Positions 1 through 7,932 of a DNA stretch of 29,248 nt are shown in pieces; positions within the stretch are counted from its first letter, which is position 1; every line of letters starts with the position of its first letter. The position numbers and the translations under genes were made by a program. The DNA comes from a virus. The stretch covers positions 1-29,248 of the IMG/VR virus record IMGVR_UViG_3300030106_003261; one strand, written 5' to 3'. The notes under the pieces were generated by a model. It was not told the origin of the DNA, ran no database searches, and saw only the letters and a program-made list of their open reading frames with translations.

Positions 1-28
1 CTCCACAACCGAGGTGGCGCGGTCATGA
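1..28 (+). CDS. C-terminal end of an upstream gene, truncated by the window
   Basis: Reading from position 2, the frame gives a short tail (STTEVARS) that ends in TGA at 26-28. That stop overlaps the ATG of the next gene at 25 in an ATGA junction, the arrangement seen repeatedly in this genome. Only eight codons are visible, so nothing can be said about function. The frame of the following gene is also open to the window edge, so this short tail could be chance. Confidence 0.35.
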
Positions 29-240
29 GCAGCGACTGGACGAATGGAGCCGGTCGGTTCACGACAAGCAAGGCCATCCCACCGTTCTGCAAAAAAATTG
101 ATCGGTCGGAACTACGCTGGAACGAATTTCCTCAACGGATCACGAAAGTGTTCGAGCGACATCCACGGTGCCAATCGGTGGTTGCTATCATCGACATGCG
201 AGCGGCTAGGAAAGTTTTGAGGGAAGAAACGCATGGCTAG
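25..240 (+). CDS. Small hypothetical protein, 71 aa
   Basis: This is the first complete gene of the plus-strand small-gene run. A Shine-Dalgarno-like GAGGTGG lies at 11-17, about seven bases before the ATG, which supports this start. The product is basic, with several Arg/Lys residues and aromatic positions, and I see no membrane segment or known motif. Its stop overlaps the next start by eight bases (ATGGCTAG), so the two are probably translationally coupled. The frame stays open to the left edge of the window, so a longer N-terminus cannot be excluded. I do not recognise a family. Confidence 0.55.
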   Translation: MSSDWTNGAGRFTTSKAIPPFCKKIDRSELRWNEFPQRITKVFERHPRCQSVVAIIDMRAARKVLREETHG

Positions 241-463
241 ATGGCTTATGAATTTGTCAGTGACCAAGGATGGGACAGAAAATATCGTCCCAGTGCGTGC
301 GGATTCTTTTGTTGATCTGTTGAAGGAATACACGCAAATTTTGCGCAATAATTGCATTCACGAGGATGACGTGATCGGCGCAAATCTTACACCCCCGGCT
401 CCGTTGTTCGAGCGCGGAATGGTCCACTTGAGAGACGAAAAATATCCGGGGGCAGACGCATGA
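233..463 (+). CDS. Small hypothetical protein, 76 aa
   Basis: This gene starts inside the last codons of the preceding gene and ends with an ATGA overlap on the next, so it sits in the middle of a compact plus-strand operon. A purine-rich GAGGGAAG stretch a few bases before the ATG can act as ribosome binding site. The product is mixed alpha/beta in character, with a central leucine-containing helix around residues 28-40 (DLLKEYTQILRNN). There is no signal peptide, membrane span or metal site. I do not recognise the family. The position suggests an early or accessory phage function, which is inference only. Confidence 0.62.
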   Translation: MARWLMNLSVTKDGTENIVPVRADSFVDLLKEYTQILRNNCIHEDDVIGANLTPPAPLFERGMVHLRDEKYPGADA

Positions 464-663
464 AAATTTATATCGCCCGTGTGGGGAACGATTTCCATAG
501 TATGGTGACGGCTTTTGCCTCGAAACGAGAGATGGAAAAGCACGTTGCCCTTGCTCGAGGGGACGAAGATGCGGAGGAGATCGATACGTTCGTGACGCAT
601 GTCCAGCCACGCAAAAAAGATGTCATCGCATGGTTCAACACGCACGCTTGGCACCGTCAGTAG
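460..663 (+). CDS. Small hypothetical protein, 67 aa
   Basis: The ATGA overlap with the upstream stop, and a GGGGGC stretch just before the start, support the start chosen here. The N-terminus (MKIYIARVGNDFHSM) reads as a beta strand and turn, followed by a helix with ASKREMEKHVALA and an acidic loop (RGDEDAEEID). This pattern resembles many small phage proteins in which a strand precedes an 'F-x-S-K-x-x-A' helix and which have no known role. No catalytic residues are evident. It is followed after 14 bases by a very short membrane-protein gene. Confidence 0.66.
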   Translation: MKIYIARVGNDFHSMVTAFASKREMEKHVALARGDEDAEEIDTFVTHVQPRKKDVIAWFNTHAWHRQ

Positions 664-677
664 AGGGTAATTAAATT

Positions 678-800
678 ATGAATAGGGAGAAAGATGATGA
701 GGAAGGCTGGTTGCCAGACAATGAATACAAACTATCGGAGGCCATCATATTGGCCTCCATCTTATTGGCGCTCGCTGCCATTCTAGGGTCGGTTGCATGA
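678..800 (+). CDS. Tiny single-pass membrane protein, 40 aa
   Basis: The ATG at 678 opens a 40-residue frame ending in TGA at 798-800. An AGAGGG stretch at 662-667 gives a good ribosome binding site, and the stop overlaps the next gene's ATG as ATGA. The first half is charged and acidic (MNREKDDEEGW...). The second half is one hydrophobic helix (AIILASILLALAAILGSVA) that runs to the C-terminus. The likely topology is a short cytoplasmic acidic head with a C-terminal membrane anchor. Small single-span phage proteins include holin accessories, superinfection-exclusion proteins and host-envelope effectors, and the sequence does not discriminate among these. Confidence 0.66.
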   Translation: MNREKDDEEGWLPDNEYKLSEAIILASILLALAAILGSVA

Positions 801-1009
801 CCCTGATCGAGCAGTTGAAACCGTTGCCTGGTCAGCTCCTCCAGCTCAATGAAGAAGTCCGGGTGACAAAAACTTTGGTGGGTTCATGCGAGCGAGAGCA
901 TATCACGCAGTTCATTCATCAGTCGGAACAGTTGGTTGCGGACATTGAAAACGCCACCTCGGTTCTGTCTGAGCATTTAAGACTGCTGAGAGAGGAGCTG
1001 GACATTTAA
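797..1009 (+). CDS. Small coiled-coil-like helical protein, 70 aa
   Basis: Coupled by ATGA to the tiny membrane-protein gene upstream. The whole sequence is predicted by eye to be helical, with leucine or isoleucine spaced in heptad fashion (LIEQLKPLPGQLLQLNEEV, and a C-terminal SVLSEHLRLLREEL). There is one cysteine near residue 31 and no membrane segment. It is the last gene of the left plus-strand run and ends eight bases before the convergent dioxygenase gene. A partner role with the adjacent membrane protein is possible, but that is inferred only from the overlap. Confidence 0.72.
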   Translation: MTLIEQLKPLPGQLLQLNEEVRVTKTLVGSCEREHITQFIHQSEQLVADIENATSVLSEHLRLLREELDI

Positions 1010-1017
1010 CCCCCTGC

Positions 1018-1731
1018 CTATTGCAGTGCTGCGTATCGCTCAATCAATCGTTTCTTGTCCATCAGCCAAAAGACCAGCAGATATCGGTCCCCGCTATCGA
1101 CAACGAGGCCGCGATGCAGGTTGGTGAAGCTGGGGAAGATCAAGGCGTGGCCGCTAGGCAGCGGACTCAACACTCCGTGGTTGTGAAACTCTGTGCCGCC
1201 GCCCTTGTATTCGTCGGTGTTGAGCGGCACTACAACGCTGATGTCTGAGCTTTCATCGTGATGCCAAGCGCCTTGCTGCTTGTCCTTGGGGTTATAGTTC
1301 GCGATTTGGATTGACGAAACATCTTTGCAATCTCTTTGATACAGCATATTGAATACTGGGTTCAAAATGTTTTGAACGACAAACCACATATTGCGGTACA
1401 GCTCAGGGACGTGCTCCTGCAAAACAATCTCTGGGATCTGTCTTAGCTCGTCCTCATTGTCATTAGGCACAAAAGGTATTTCTTTCTCCATATGCTTAAT
1501 CTCATCGACCAGCATCTTGCAGAACTGTCTGCGGAAAAGCGGCACCCGATACACGTCGGGAAAGATTTTTTTGCAGAGCTGAGACACTGGCGTTCTCGCC
1601 AAGCGATCCACCCCTTCCCTTGCTCGATACTCCGCAATCATCGGCACACTTTCTTGCACCGCCTTGTACAACGGCTGGTTGACGAACCAATGCGATTGCA
1701 TCGATAGCATGTAGTTTTTTAATTGGTACAT
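1018..1731 (-). CDS. 2-oxoglutarate/Fe(II)-dependent dioxygenase-like protein
   Basis: The C-terminal half carries the double-stranded beta-helix signature of 2OG-Fe(II) oxygenases. With the ATG at 1731 as residue 1 (237 aa), the iron ligands are H157-x-D159 in GAWHHDES and H206 in NLHRG. R216, ten residues on in GDRYLLVFW, is the expected 2-oxoglutarate anchor. The GGGTEF and GHALIFP segments are the usual strands between them, as in prolyl-4-hydroxylase-like or PKHD-type enzymes. The N-terminal 120 residues are helical. The family oxidises protein, nucleic-acid or small-molecule substrates; the substrate here is unknown. Start choice is uncertain: the frame extends to a TTG at 1767, which would place the inverted repeat inside the gene, and no start has a clear ribosome binding site. 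The gene is transcribed opposite to the RHH-like gene. Confidence 0.85.
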   Translation of the reverse strand: MYQLKNYMLSMQSHWFVNQPLYKAVQESVPMIAEYRAREGVDRLARTPVSQLCKKIFPDVYRVPLFRRQFCKMLVDEIKHMEKEIPFVPNDNEDELRQIPEIVLQEHVPELYRNMWFVVQNILNPVFNMLYQRDCKDVSSIQIANYNPKDKQQGAWHHDESSDISVVVPLNTDEYKGGGTEFHNHGVLSPLPSGHALIFPSFTNLHRGLVVDSGDRYLLVFWLMDKKRLIERYAALQ

Positions 1732-1759
1732 TTGTGCTATTCTGCACAAAATAGCACAA
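1732..1759. promoter_or_regulatory. Perfect inverted repeat in the divergent intergenic region, probable operator
   Basis: TTGTGCTATT at 1732-1741 and AATAGCACAA at 1750-1759 are exact reverse complements, ten bases each, around an 8-base centre that holds another GCACAA. This gives three copies of the GCACAA half-site. The element lies between the minus-strand dioxygenase and the plus-strand ribbon-helix-helix-like gene at 1786. A weak plus-strand promoter reading (TTGTGC, 17 bases, CACAAT) would be covered by it. RHH proteins typically bind short repeated half-sites and repress their own promoters, so autoregulation is a reasonable inference. It is not a terminator, because no T-run follows on either strand. 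Confidence 0.55.
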
Positions 1760-1785
1760 TTGCTCAACGCTTTTGAGGATTTACC

Positions 1786-1956
1786 ATGTCAACAGATGAA
1801 GTCATTGAGACTAAGCGCAAGTCGTTAGCCATCGATGGCGACACGTACTGGAAGCTGCGCGAGATATGCGCCAAAGAGCGGCGCACGCTGATCATGCAGT
1901 TGCAGCTCTTGATCGAGAATCGGTACGACGAGTTGTTTGAGGATGAGCAGTTTTGA
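1786..1956 (+). CDS. Ribbon-helix-helix-like small DNA-binding protein, 56 aa
   Basis: The ATG at 1786 is preceded by GAGGA at 1775-1779 with six-base spacing. The frame ends in TGA at 1954-1956, overlapping the next gene's ATG as TGATG. The 56-residue product fits the CopG/Arc/MetJ ribbon-helix-helix plan: a short strand (RKSLAIDGD), a first helix (TYWKLREICAKER), a turn (RT), and a second helix (LIMQLQLLIENRYDELF). Length and pattern match phage and antitoxin regulators of this fold. The inverted repeat directly upstream is the natural candidate target. No toxin-like partner is obvious. The call rests on pattern only; a generic small helical protein is the alternative. Confidence 0.65.
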   Translation: MSTDEVIETKRKSLAIDGDTYWKLREICAKERRTLIMQLQLLIENRYDELFEDEQF

Positions 1957-2225
1957 TGAATCTTTTCAACAAAAAGCCAGCGCAAGTCCCGCAATCATAT
2001 CGCCCAATCGCTGAGGCTGGAGAGGTGATTGATCTGTTCGGGCGCATGACCCTGCACCAGCAGGCGGCTTTGTTGCGGTTGTGCAGCCGCAACCTCATGA
2101 TTCAGGTCGATGGTGAGCTGCACATGGGGTACGACTTTGATTGGAACGTCGATGCCGCCATGATTGTCGCGACACCAGCAGAGAGTATGGACTTTCTGTT
2201 AGGCGAGGGAGGCGATCCCTCCTAA
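1956..2225 (+). CDS. Hypothetical protein, 89 aa, coupled to the RHH-like gene
   Basis: The ATG at 1956 shares its A with the upstream TGA stop, so translation is probably coupled. A TTG three bases earlier is the only longer start and is less likely. A helical region around residues 20-50 (GEVIDLFGRMTLHQQAALLRLC) is followed by a strand-rich part (MIQVDGELHMGYDFDW) and an acidic C-terminus. I see no catalytic motif or membrane span. The last 27 bases overlap the end of the convergent minus-strand gene that stops at 2199, with no terminator hairpin between them. It may work with the regulator upstream; no family is recognised. Confidence 0.64.
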   Translation: MNLFNKKPAQVPQSYRPIAEAGEVIDLFGRMTLHQQAALLRLCSRNLMIQVDGELHMGYDFDWNVDAAMIVATPAESMDFLLGEGGDPS

Positions 2226-4676
2226 CGGCCCTCTGAGACGCATAGCAAGCTCTCTGTCGTCCGCTCTCGGCAAAACAATAGCTGACGTAGCAGGATCGAA
2301 ATCACCCATCACAGGCGCTCTGGAGGCGTTTGGCAGGGGGTCAAACATAGAAACGTCTTGCCGCTGAGGCTCTGGCAAAACTTGGGCAGCAGGCGGTGCG
2401 ATTGTTGACACAGGCTCAGGGTCCGGCTGTGCTTCTCGCGCCCTAAGCGAGTCAATAACTTTAAGCATTTCCATCCTTTCTTCGTCTTTGGATGGCTCAG
2501 CTTCTGCCTCTTTTTCTGGCGATATTCCTGTGCGTATGGCCCCTTGGGCGGTAGCAGAAAACATAGGCGTTTGCATTCTTTGCAAAGTTTGACTTACAGC
2601 GTTCATGGCATCATCGCGAGCCTTAACACCCTCTGCGATATCAGCGGCTTTAGCCAAACCTGCTCTACCCAAAAAGTTCGGCGTAACAAGCATCCCTGCG
2701 CGTATAGCAGCACTCATCAGAGTGTAACCACTTGCGGACGGGTTCATTTTTATTTCAGCCCACAGGGTCGGCAAGACATTGGCTCGAAACTCTTTGATGC
2801 GAGCTATCTCTTCAGGACTAAAAACCTTTTCAATAATCCTTCGGTTTTCTGAAAATACATCGTTGTAGTTCTCTACAATCGACTTGCGGGTAATCTCGCC
2901 GCCTTTACCGGCAAAGGCTTTGGTCATAATTCCGTCTTTGAGAAGAGCGAGGAATTGTTGGTAATCATCTGGATCTAAAGACTTTTGTAATTTGTCTAAA
3001 ACAACAGAAACAGCTTGCTTCGGTGCAAATTTGTTTTGCCCGAATAGTTTATTGGCAACTTGAACAGGAGTGTATTGCTCGGTGGAAAGCTGCTCCAGAA
3101 TTGTGTTGGCTGCTCTTTCTTGAGTATTTCTACCGGACCCACGGCCAACAGTAGCCATGTAATCAGCATACAATCCAGTCGCTTGTTTTAACTGATCGAG
3201 AACCTCTTGGTCTCCCGTGATGAACCCTTGCTCAATACCGTTATAAACAGCGTCATCGAGCCTCTCTTTCATCTTTATCAAAGCAAGCTCCTCTGGAGAC
3301 GGGGCGTCTCCAGACGCCCGTTTCGTTCTGGCTTGACCGATAGCTGCTCGCAATCTTTTTTGGTAACCGTGGACGTTTTTCAGCGCCTGATCTTTGAATC
3401 TAGGGTTCTGAGCAATTTTCTTTAATCTGCGAAGTTGTGTTATTTCACGAAACAGCGGCCCATCAACTATTTGGTTTGGAGCAAGAATTGTAGGAACAAT
3501 GTCTAACAGCTCTTGAACTACCTTTTGAACGCCCTCTGCCGTCATCACTGGTGGAGTATCAACGCCCTTAATCACTTCATATAGCGTTGAAGATTCTTCC
3601 TTCAGGCGCTCGGCAGCGCCTGCAATAAGCGATTGTGCTTCTTCAGCAGCAGCACTGGGAATGTTTCCGTAAATCCCAGAAGAATCAATTGTGCCAGCAC
3701 CAAACTCTTCTTGAAGTCGTAAGGCGTCGTTACGGATTTCGGTAAGCTGAGCGTCATCAAAACCGCGAATCATCAGTGTCGCTGGTTCCGATGAGGGCAT
3801 TTGACGAAGTTGATCTTCACGGCCTAGCTGCTCAGTTTGGCGCGGTCCTACACCTTGAGGTGGCGGGGCGGTTTTTTGTCCCACAGTCAAGGGGTACTTA
3901 GATTTAGAAATTACATCGAAAGAAAATCTTGGAAACGCCTCATCGAAAGCTGAACCCCGCCCTATTGCTTGCGTGCCTGCCCGAATGCCTTTGCCCAGTA
4001 ATTTTGCAACGGGAGGTGAGAGCATATCTGCACCAACGCCGATAGCCGTTGATGTGGCTACTTGCTCCCCTATGTCATCTGCCGTTCTTTTTTTCAGCGC
4101 AGTTGCTTCTGGAGTAATGTACGCCTCGCCAGCAATGGCGGCTAACTCTGTTGCAGAGTAAGCAGCCGTGCCTCTTGCGGCGGTTTCTAAAGCGGTTTTG
4201 CCTGCACCTGTAAACTTTGATGCTGGGGCAAATTTAGCAATCTCTCCTACCATGGTATTAAGGTCCATGAAAGTTAGGCCCGGTTTATTGATGTAGTAAG
4301 GAATGTTGTTCCAAACAATAATTGGCAAGCCAAACTCATCGCGGTACTTACCGCCGTACCGAGGATCACCGTCAAAGGCATTGTGAATGATTTCGGCTTT
4401 ACCATAATCATCTCTTGCCAACATCACTTTTAATTTTGTTGAAAGACCCTCGAAAAAACCCGGCGCATCAGCGCCCATGTCTGTCAGCTCTGGAAGAAAA
4501 GGAAACTCGATTGGCGCACCCTCGCCAGTAATAGCTTGGCTGACGGCTGATGGCGCGTTCACGATCATATCAATGACGCTAGGATCTGGCTCAAACTGTT
4601 GTCTTGCAACGTCAGCAGGTGGATCAGACTTTTCCTTTGTGCCCGCATAGCCTTCTGGTAATTTTTCAAGCGGCAT
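2199..4676 (-). CDS. Large hypothetical virion protein, candidate internal/ejection protein, 825 aa
   Basis: This is the last and longest gene of the minus-strand tail block. The N-terminal 150 residues are mixed and contain an aromatic-rich patch (GLPIIVWNNIPYYINKPG). Residues about 150-240 are Ala/Gly-rich helices (TALETAARGTAAYSATELAA) that could interact with membranes. The middle is long amphipathic helix, and the C-terminus is Pro/Glu-rich and disordered. There is no signal peptide and no lysozyme or peptidase motif that I can recognise. In podovirus genomes, very large helical genes distal to the tail nozzle usually encode internal or ejection proteins, so that role is inferred from size and position. 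A tail-fibre role is less likely because beta-repeat structure is lacking. Confidence 0.82.
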   Translation of the reverse strand: MPLEKLPEGYAGTKEKSDPPADVARQQFEPDPSVIDMIVNAPSAVSQAITGEGAPIEFPFLPELTDMGADAPGFFEGLSTKLKVMLARDDYGKAEIIHNAFDGDPRYGGKYRDEFGLPIIVWNNIPYYINKPGLTFMDLNTMVGEIAKFAPASKFTGAGKTALETAARGTAAYSATELAAIAGEAYITPEATALKKRTADDIGEQVATSTAIGVGADMLSPPVAKLLGKGIRAGTQAIGRGSAFDEAFPRFSFDVISKSKYPLTVGQKTAPPPQGVGPRQTEQLGREDQLRQMPSSEPATLMIRGFDDAQLTEIRNDALRLQEEFGAGTIDSSGIYGNIPSAAAEEAQSLIAGAAERLKEESSTLYEVIKGVDTPPVMTAEGVQKVVQELLDIVPTILAPNQIVDGPLFREITQLRRLKKIAQNPRFKDQALKNVHGYQKRLRAAIGQARTKRASGDAPSPEELALIKMKERLDDAVYNGIEQGFITGDQEVLDQLKQATGLYADYMATVGRGSGRNTQERAANTILEQLSTEQYTPVQVANKLFGQNKFAPKQAVSVVLDKLQKSLDPDDYQQFLALLKDGIMTKAFAGKGGEITRKSIVENYNDVFSENRRIIEKVFSPEEIARIKEFRANVLPTLWAEIKMNPSASGYTLMSAAIRAGMLVTPNFLGRAGLAKAADIAEGVKARDDAMNAVSQTLQRMQTPMFSATAQGAIRTGISPEKEAEAEPSKDEERMEMLKVIDSLRAREAQPDPEPVSTIAPPAAQVLPEPQRQDVSMFDPLPNASRAPVMGDFDPATSAIVLPRADDRELAMRLRGPLGGIASLA

Positions 4677-4679
4677 AAA

Positions 4680-6263
4680 TTATTTTTTCTCCTCTGGCCA
4701 TCCTTTTATTATGAACGGCCCTTCACCTTTAACAATCTCCACGCCATCGGGGTCTTTGTTCGTAATTACTCCTCCATTGGGCACTGTATCCAGAAATGCT
4801 TTGATTGCTTCCTCATCATTGCCATCGCCCTCATATGTGTAAAATACACCCGGATCAATCTCATTAAGTTTGTCGTTCACCTGCTCTGCTTTTATGTAAT
4901 CTCCAGAGGTCAACAACTCTTGCTCTTTTCGATTATACGCTATCGCGTTTTCAGTCATTTTTTTGTAAACGTAAAGCGCAATATAGTTGGCTTTTGAAGT
5001 GTTGCCTAAATCCAGTATTGCTAGTTTATAGGCTCTAAACTCATAATCTGAGGTGGCACCAGATCCCTGGGGGCGCATTTTTGTAGCCAACACGTTAGAT
5101 ATTGCAACTAAAGTATCCAGACTAGTCGTTTCGTCATCGTCTAGGCCGAAAATGTCTACAAAAGCCTTCTTAAATGGGAACAGTTTTGCTTCGAGCGCAC
5201 CCGTCTTAACGCCCTCTAGAAGTATTCGCATGGCGCGATCCACTTGGGGTAACACCATCAATGACTTATCAGCAAACTCCGCAGTGCTTTTGGCAATAAG
5301 TTTCAAACGATCAGTAGTGTAATCCTTAAAGTCTGTGGTCTCGCCTTGAGCTGTATTTAACAGGATATTAAAGACTTCATCGCCTATGATGTATGGGCGC
5401 AGCTCAACGTACCTGCCGCCACTAATCATTCGATTGCCTACCAAAGAAGGATCGAACTCGCCTGTCTCAGGATCTTTGGGAATCAATTGTTCGACGGCCC
5501 TTTTAAAATTAGGGTTGTCTCTTTTCATTCCCAGACCCAAAATAATTTTTTCTGCATCTTCTCTGGTTGAATAAATAGCAACCGCTCCAGCATCTGGAAC
5601 TTTCACACCACCAACAGGTGATGCAACTGGAGTAACCGAGTTTCGGTTTTTGTATATTTCACTTTCGGTAAGCAGCGGTTGTGTTCCCTTCGGGTAAAAT
5701 ACTCCACCAACAGTAATTCCACTTTCATTGGTGACAAGCACTTCGGTTACTTTATTGTCGGGATCTGTCTTCGCTTGCAGAAGCCTGTATTCGTTAAGGA
5801 AATTATTTGCAGAATCAACGTCTGCTTTTGCCAGCTCAAAGGCTTTCAAACCAATGGCGCGGTCTTCTTGTCGCTTTTGTTCGCGTAATGCCATTTGTTC
5901 TTTGTTGAATTGCGCCAAACCAATTCCAGCCGAGCGAAATGCGCCAGTGGTAGGGTCAGCCGCCAACATAGCGCCGCCTACAGTGGATGCTAAATCGTAA
6001 ATTGTTGGGCGAGGTCTTCGCCCATATATTTCACTTAACTGTTCTTTATACTTAGCAAAACTTTTATCAAGGCTTGGAATGGCTAAGCCTTGCGTAGACC
6101 CAGCGGGTCCACCGCTAGGTTGATTGATGCCCATCATGGCACGCAACATTGCTTTTGCTTCATCAATTTTATCTTGAGAAACACCCGAATCACCATCTTG
6201 AGAAACGCCCGAATTATCATCGAACATAGCGTCAAGAACATCGTCTTCGTAATCAAGTGACAT
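4680..6263 (-). CDS. Hypothetical virion-associated protein, 527 aa
   Basis: Three bases separate this gene from the next one downstream, and it starts one base after the upstream TAG with an AGGA ribosome site. The first 40 residues are Asp/Ser-rich with an exact-style octad repeat (SGVSQDGD, SGVSQDK). Residues about 60-160 contain a conserved-looking helical block (AKYKEQLSEIYGRRPRPTIY, then GGAMLAADPTTG and KEQMALREQKRQEDR). The rest is mixed alpha/beta with acidic loops. No enzyme motif or membrane segment is visible. The context between two large candidate internal proteins suggests a structural or ejected component. I do not recognise the family. Confidence 0.8.
   Translation of the reverse strand: MSLDYEDDVLDAMFDDNSGVSQDGDSGVSQDKIDEAKAMLRAMMGINQPSGGPAGSTQGLAIPSLDKSFAKYKEQLSEIYGRRPRPTIYDLASTVGGAMLAADPTTGAFRSAGIGLAQFNKEQMALREQKRQEDRAIGLKAFELAKADVDSANNFLNEYRLLQAKTDPDNKVTEVLVTNESGITVGGVFYPKGTQPLLTESEIYKNRNSVTPVASPVGGVKVPDAGAVAIYSTREDAEKIILGLGMKRDNPNFKRAVEQLIPKDPETGEFDPSLVGNRMISGGRYVELRPYIIGDEVFNILLNTAQGETTDFKDYTTDRLKLIAKSTAEFADKSLMVLPQVDRAMRILLEGVKTGALEAKLFPFKKAFVDIFGLDDDETTSLDTLVAISNVLATKMRPQGSGATSDYEFRAYKLAILDLGNTSKANYIALYVYKKMTENAIAYNRKEQELLTSGDYIKAEQVNDKLNEIDPGVFYTYEGDGNDEEAIKAFLDTVPNGGVITNKDPDGVEIVKGEGPFIIKGWPEEKK
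6171..6214. repeat. 24-bp direct repeat inside the 527-aa protein gene
   Basis: Two copies of ATCTTGAGAAACRCCCGAAT occur 24 bases apart with one mismatch. They encode SGVSQD twice near the N-terminus of the minus-strand gene. The period is a multiple of three, so the frame is kept. It looks like a simple in-frame duplication in a disordered acidic segment. Confidence 0.75.
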
Positions 6264-6264
6264 A

Positions 6265-7932
6265 CTATCCTGCGCTCCCCGACATCCCGGCAGAAGGATT
6301 GTAGTAGTTGCCTATCGTGCCAAACGCTGAAAGCCCCGTGCCTAAACCAGCTTGCATCGCATTGGGCGGAGGTGTGAACTGCGTTTGAAATTGAGTTGTG
6401 CCTTGAGGAGCCATCTGCACAAATGGCATCAAGGCTTGATATTGCGCCAACGGCGCTGCCCGTGCCTCCATAAGCCCCGCACGCTGTGCATCCAACTCAC
6501 GCTGCCTCAGTTCCTGAGCCATGCCTCCAATGCCCATCAGCCCTGCTGCGTCTGCTCTGCCAGCCTGTTGAGCTTGATCGCCAAGCCCAGCCATGAATCT
6601 GCCGTAGCCCATTTGGGCGCCACTCAGCGCCTGACCACCAGCAGCGGCATCGGCACCAATGCGACCATACTGGTCAGCAAGCTGCCCTGCGACACCCATG
6701 CCGGTTTGTCCCGCTCTTGCTCTGGCGGCAGCATCCTGCTGACCAAGTGACGCAAGGGTTGAACCCAAGCCGGTACCAGCGGCATAGCGTTGTTGTGCCG
6801 CATCACCAAGCTGTGAACCAAGCCGGGTCTGAGCACCAAGTTGGTCTCGGGCAGTTGACTGAATCAAGCTCCCGACATCGGTACCCGCAGTGTAATCTTG
6901 GGCGCCCAGGCTCGCCAATCCAGAGGCGGCAGCTCGCGCTGCTTCACGCTCCCGCTCATCCTCTGAAATTGCCGTCTGTTGTGCGCGTTGAAAGCCTGCT
7001 GAGCGCAGTCCGCCGACGCTCTTCGCCAAACCACGGCCCAGCGCCTCTGCTCGTTCTCCGGCGCTCAAACGCGCTCTGGAGCCGAAGGCAGATTCACCGC
7101 CAGTGGCGACATCTCTCGCAAACTGCGCCATGTCTTGTTTGGCCAGTCCCGCAGTTGCGTCCTCGATCATCTGCTGAACAACTTGATTTTCAAAGGGATC
7201 TTGCAGATCTTGTGTGGCCGCTCCAAGGTCAAAATCATCTGTCGTGCCGCGCAGCAATTGTTGTGCCTCGCCAAGCCCCTGCCTGCGTCGTTGCGCCTCT
7301 GCCACGCCCACATCTCTTGCTCGCGCCAGGTCCATTCCAAAACGCTGAGTGTCGCGAACGCCCTTTTTCGACAAATCGCTGAGGTCGCCGCGCAACCGCT
7401 CTTCAGCCGCAATCGCTCGGCCACGGCCTTCCTGCGTACCGCCCAGCGCATCCATCAAAGCACGATCTCTTTGATCAAGCGCGAACTGACTACCCTGACG
7501 AATTTCGTCTAAGGCTCGCTGCGAGGCAATGTTTTGATCTTCCAGCCCAGTTTGCAGGGCGCCAATGCCAAGTTGCCCTCGCCGCATCGCTTCATCAATA
7601 AATGGTTGCTGCACGCCGACGTTTTTGCGAGCCAGTTCCATGGCCCGAATTTGGTCAGGACTAAAACCTGCAATCTCTTGAGGAATGACAATTGGGCGCC
7701 CTTCCTCGTCAAAGAAAGTGCGCTCGGCTGCGCGGAAAGCACCGGGTATGAAGCCGCCTTCTCCGTCCAATCCAAACAGCAATTGCTGCGTGATCGGGTC
7801 CATCCGGGTTTCAATCTTGTCAACCCTTGAGACGTATGGATTGACAACTTCTTCCGTTGCCACTTCTTCCGTTGCCCCGCCCTCTTGAAAGCGACGCACC
7901 CTAGCGAGCTGCGCTGGTGTCAAAATACTCAT
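6265..7932 (-). CDS. Ala/Gly/Gln-rich helical virion protein, 555 aa
   Basis: The start overlaps the stop of the upstream gene (ATGA at 7929-7932). After an N-terminal MSILTPAQLARVRRFQEGG, the protein is dominated by Ala, Gln, Arg and Gly in long helices (for example AIAAEERLRGDLSDLSKKG and AQLGSQLGDAAQQRYAAGTG). Short tandem motifs of the form GLGSxLAxLGQQ and AGQAxxG recur in residues 350-460. The C-terminus is Pro/Gln-rich (TTQFQTQFTPPPNAMQAG). This composition is typical of phage internal or tape-measure-like proteins that extend or are ejected. The opening (LARVRRFQEGG) resembles the FQQGGEV near the start of the neighbouring gene. No catalytic motif is seen. Confidence 0.83.
   Translation of the reverse strand: MSILTPAQLARVRRFQEGGATEEVATEEVVNPYVSRVDKIETRMDPITQQLLFGLDGEGGFIPGAFRAAERTFFDEEGRPIVIPQEIAGFSPDQIRAMELARKNVGVQQPFIDEAMRRGQLGIGALQTGLEDQNIASQRALDEIRQGSQFALDQRDRALMDALGGTQEGRGRAIAAEERLRGDLSDLSKKGVRDTQRFGMDLARARDVGVAEAQRRRQGLGEAQQLLRGTTDDFDLGAATQDLQDPFENQVVQQMIEDATAGLAKQDMAQFARDVATGGESAFGSRARLSAGERAEALGRGLAKSVGGLRSAGFQRAQQTAISEDEREREAARAAASGLASLGAQDYTAGTDVGSLIQSTARDQLGAQTRLGSQLGDAAQQRYAAGTGLGSTLASLGQQDAAARARAGQTGMGVAGQLADQYGRIGADAAAGGQALSGAQMGYGRFMAGLGDQAQQAGRADAAGLMGIGGMAQELRQRELDAQRAGLMEARAAPLAQYQALMPFVQMAPQGTTQFQTQFTPPPNAMQAGLGTGLSAFGTIGNYYNPSAGMSGSAG

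Noticed and set aside
1953-1955. TTG as start of the 89-aa gene
   Set aside because: The ATG three bases on overlaps the upstream stop as TGATG, matching other junctions in this genome.
2199-2225. Terminator between the convergent genes
   Set aside because: The two genes overlap by 27 bases and no stem-loop with a T-run is visible there.
1786-2225. Toxin-antitoxin pair made of the RHH-like gene and its partner
   Set aside because: The RHH part suits an antitoxin, but the partner has no toxin family motif; the evidence is only adjacency.
6717-7382. 221-codon plus-strand open frame
   Set aside because: It lies fully opposite the Ala/Gln-rich virion gene, has no fitting ribosome site or neighbour coupling, and its product is composition-driven antisense of that gene.
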